From: Bremerella sp. P1
Lineage (GTDB): Bacteria > Planctomycetota > Planctomycetia > Pirellulales > Pirellulaceae
Reading direction: 5' to 3'
DNA length: 64,000 bases
Assembly: GCF_028748185.1 (NCBI RefSeq)
Contig: NZ_CP118164.1
Span: 6,721,814-6,785,813, forward strand
Position 1 is the stretch's first letter, and the number at the start of each line of letters is the position of its first letter. Under the pieces are notes generated by a model. That model was given only the letters and a program-made list of their open reading frames with translations, did not search any database and had not been told where the DNA came from. Shown in pieces: positions 62,692 through 64,000 of the stretch. A program made the position numbers and the translations under genes.

Positions 62692-64000
62692 CTACTGCGA
62701 ATCTTCACCCAGGTACTTGGCGTAGTAATAACGAAACTGGTGGTAACTCAGCCCCAACTGCCGGGCCGCGGCGGCCTGGTTGTCGCCGCACTGGTTCATC
62801 GCTTCGCTGAGCATCAAGCGGCAAAAGTTATCCAGCCGCTGCTTGAAGCTCGTCCCGGCGACATCCAGCGGCCCGTTACTTAGCATGCCGATGTCTTCCG
62901 GCGTGATCTCGTCGGTCGTGTCGCGGTAGGCGGCGCGCTCAATAATGTTCTTCAGCTCTCGCACATTGCCAGGAAAGCGATACCGCCGCAGCACGTTGAT
63001 CGCCGACTTCGACAGCTGCTTTCCAGCAAAGCGAGGAATCTCCTGGGCGAACTGATCGAGGAAGTGCTGCGCCAGTACTTCAATATCTCCTTCGCGATCT
63101 CGCAGCGTAGGAACTTCGATCACCTCGAACGCCAGCCGATCGTACAGGTCACTCAAAAACTCGCCTTCGCGAATCCGCTGCCGCAGGTCGACGTTGGTGG
63201 CGGCAATAATCCGGGCAGACGTACGCAGTTCCGCATGGCCGCCGACGCGGTTATATGTGCCGTACTCCACTACCCGCAGAATCTTCCGCTGGAACGGTAA
63301 CGACATGTGACCGATCTCGTCCAGAAACAGCGTGCCACCATGCGCCAAGCCAAACTTACCATCGCGGGTTTCGTCCGCGCCGGTAAACGCTCCTTTTTCA
63401 TGACCGAACAGTTCGCTCTCGAGCAGCGCCGTCGTAAACGCGGCGCAGTTGACCGTGACCATCGGCCGCGCATGATCGTCTTGGGCCTGGTGAATTGCCC
63501 GAGCAATAACCTCCTTACCGGTACCGCGCTCGCCGACAATCAATACCGGCCGCGGCACGCGAGCCACCAGCTGGACACGCTCGACAATCGAATGCATCTG
63601 CGGTGAGTTGCCGATGATCTGCCCGCGAAACTGAAGAACTTTCTGCAGCTGCGTGTTCTGGGCATCGAGCTCCCGTGCCTCGTGCAGCACTTCCAGCAAG
63701 TAGCCCATCTTCCCCAACAGTGTTGCCACTCGGGCAGCCAGCTGCGGCCCGCGGACCAGGAAGTCGTTCGCCCCCATGGCAATCGCCGAGGCGGCTGTTT
63801 CGACGCTCCCTTGATCGGCAGCAATCACGATGAGCGCGGTTGGCGACAGCTGACGCATCGCTCCAATCAGCTGGGAATTCGCATGCGGGCCATGAATGAC
63901 AAACAAGCGATCGTCGGCCTGGGTGCGGACCTCACGCAGCAGTTCCTGCTCTTCCTGCACAACATGTACGTCACAACCTGGCGCAGCATCGCGAAACGCC
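62692..64000 (-). CDS. Sigma-54-dependent transcriptional activator, 5' end outside window
   Basis: The frame is open beyond base 64000, so the start is missing; at least 436 residues are present. The N-terminal ~130 residues look like a response-regulator receiver ([51 protein letters not shown]), but with no clear acceptor Asp in the usual place. The AAA domain has Walker [22 protein letters not shown] (the GAFTGA loop that contacts sigma-54), Walker [12 protein letters not shown] and [16 protein letters not shown]. The C-terminus is a Fis-type HTH ([24 protein letters not shown]). It works with the RpoN encoded at 25295. No kinase gene is adjacent in the window. Confidence 0.94.
   Translation of the reverse strand, partial: AFRDAAPGCDVHVVQEEQELLREVRTQADDRLFVIHGPHANSQLIGAMRQLSPTALIVIAADQGSVETAASAIAMGANDFLVRGPQLAARVATLLGKMGYLLEVLHEARELDAQNTQLQKVLQFRGQIIGNSPQMHSIVERVQLVARVPRPVLIVGERGTGKEVIARAIHQAQDDHARPMVTVNCAAFTTALLESELFGHEKGAFTGADETRDGKFGLAHGGTLFLDEIGHMSLPFQRKILRVVEYGTYNRVGGHAELRTSARIIAATNVDLRQRIREGEFLSDLYDRLAFEVIEVPTLRDREGDIEVLAQHFLDQFAQEIPRFAGKQLSKSAINVLRRYRFPGNVRELKNIIERAAYRDTTDEITPEDIGMLSNGPLDVAGTSFKQRLDNFCRLMLSEAMNQCGDNQAAAARQLGLSYHQFRYYYAKYLGEDSQ

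Noticed and set aside
1-64000. CRISPR arrays, tRNA genes, rRNA genes, insertion sequences, prophage
   Set aside because: I looked for regularly spaced repeats, TTCGAATC-type T-arms and transposase motifs and found none that hold up.

Overview
The window looks like chromosomal DNA of a planctomycete, most likely of the Blastopirellula/Bremerella/Rhodopirellula type (Pirellulales). The reasons are two secreted sulfatases, a DUF1549/DUF1553 (Planctomycete cytochrome C-type) protein next to a DUF1501 protein, a WD40 gene, a DUF1559 pilin-like protein followed by a small carboxypeptidase-regulatory-like lipoprotein, and many exported proteins of unknown function. GC is moderate (roughly 55-60%) and operons are short. 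No tRNA, 16S/23S rRNA or CRISPR array was seen.

Layout. 1-1607: 3' part of a hybrid histidine kinase. 1752-5465 (-): a subtilisin-like protease followed by two unknown proteins. 5936-11696 (-): a DUF1549, DUF1501, WD40 and sulfatase gene run with a divergent GntR/LacI-type regulator at 11909-13069. 13228-18354: a membrane protein, LamG and HEAT-type exported proteins, and a large AtsA-type arylsulfatase with a textbook terminator. 18355-22200: a gene-poor stretch, then a few small genes with attC-like ends, then two tandem SRP RNA genes. 22222-26773: dnaX, ybaB, recR, rpoN. 28365-32005: two outer-membrane beta-barrel proteins, a periplasmic C39 peptidase and a convergent small Gly/Tyr-rich secreted protein, resembling a Fap-type fibre export system. 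32531-39776 (-): membrane proteins, a class C beta-lactamase-fold hydrolase, a SpoIIE-type phosphatase with a sensor domain, and an AAA ATPase. 40054-42765: aconitase. 43067-44962: exported FAD protein with EF-hands. 44991-49662: remnant of an integron integrase followed by a set of unrelated small genes separated by attC-like sites. 50092-54576: assorted small proteins and a secretion-less Cys/His amidase-like protein. 54620-57078: glutamine synthetase-like gene translationally coupled to an amidohydrolase (a split FluG). 57280-60272: DUF1559 protein, lipoprotein, DUF4291 protein and a small exported protein. 60323-64000 (-): fused SDF transporter/solute-binding protein and a sigma-54 activator cut by the right edge.

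Main points for a second look: (1) the SRP RNA gene is duplicated in tandem just upstream of dnaX, behind one strong sigma-70 promoter, with compensatory changes between copies in three helices; (2) a decayed integron with the integrase in the same orientation as the cassettes, the integrase reduced to its last ~60 codons with an in-frame stop; (3) a possible functional-amyloid-like export system with C39 peptidase, beta-barrels and a leader-bearing Gly-rich substrate; (4) an A9 run in dnaX with an immediate -1 stop, predicting a gamma-like product; (5) a family of inverted-pair hairpin repeats (REPIN-like). All assignments come from reading the sequence; no database search was run.
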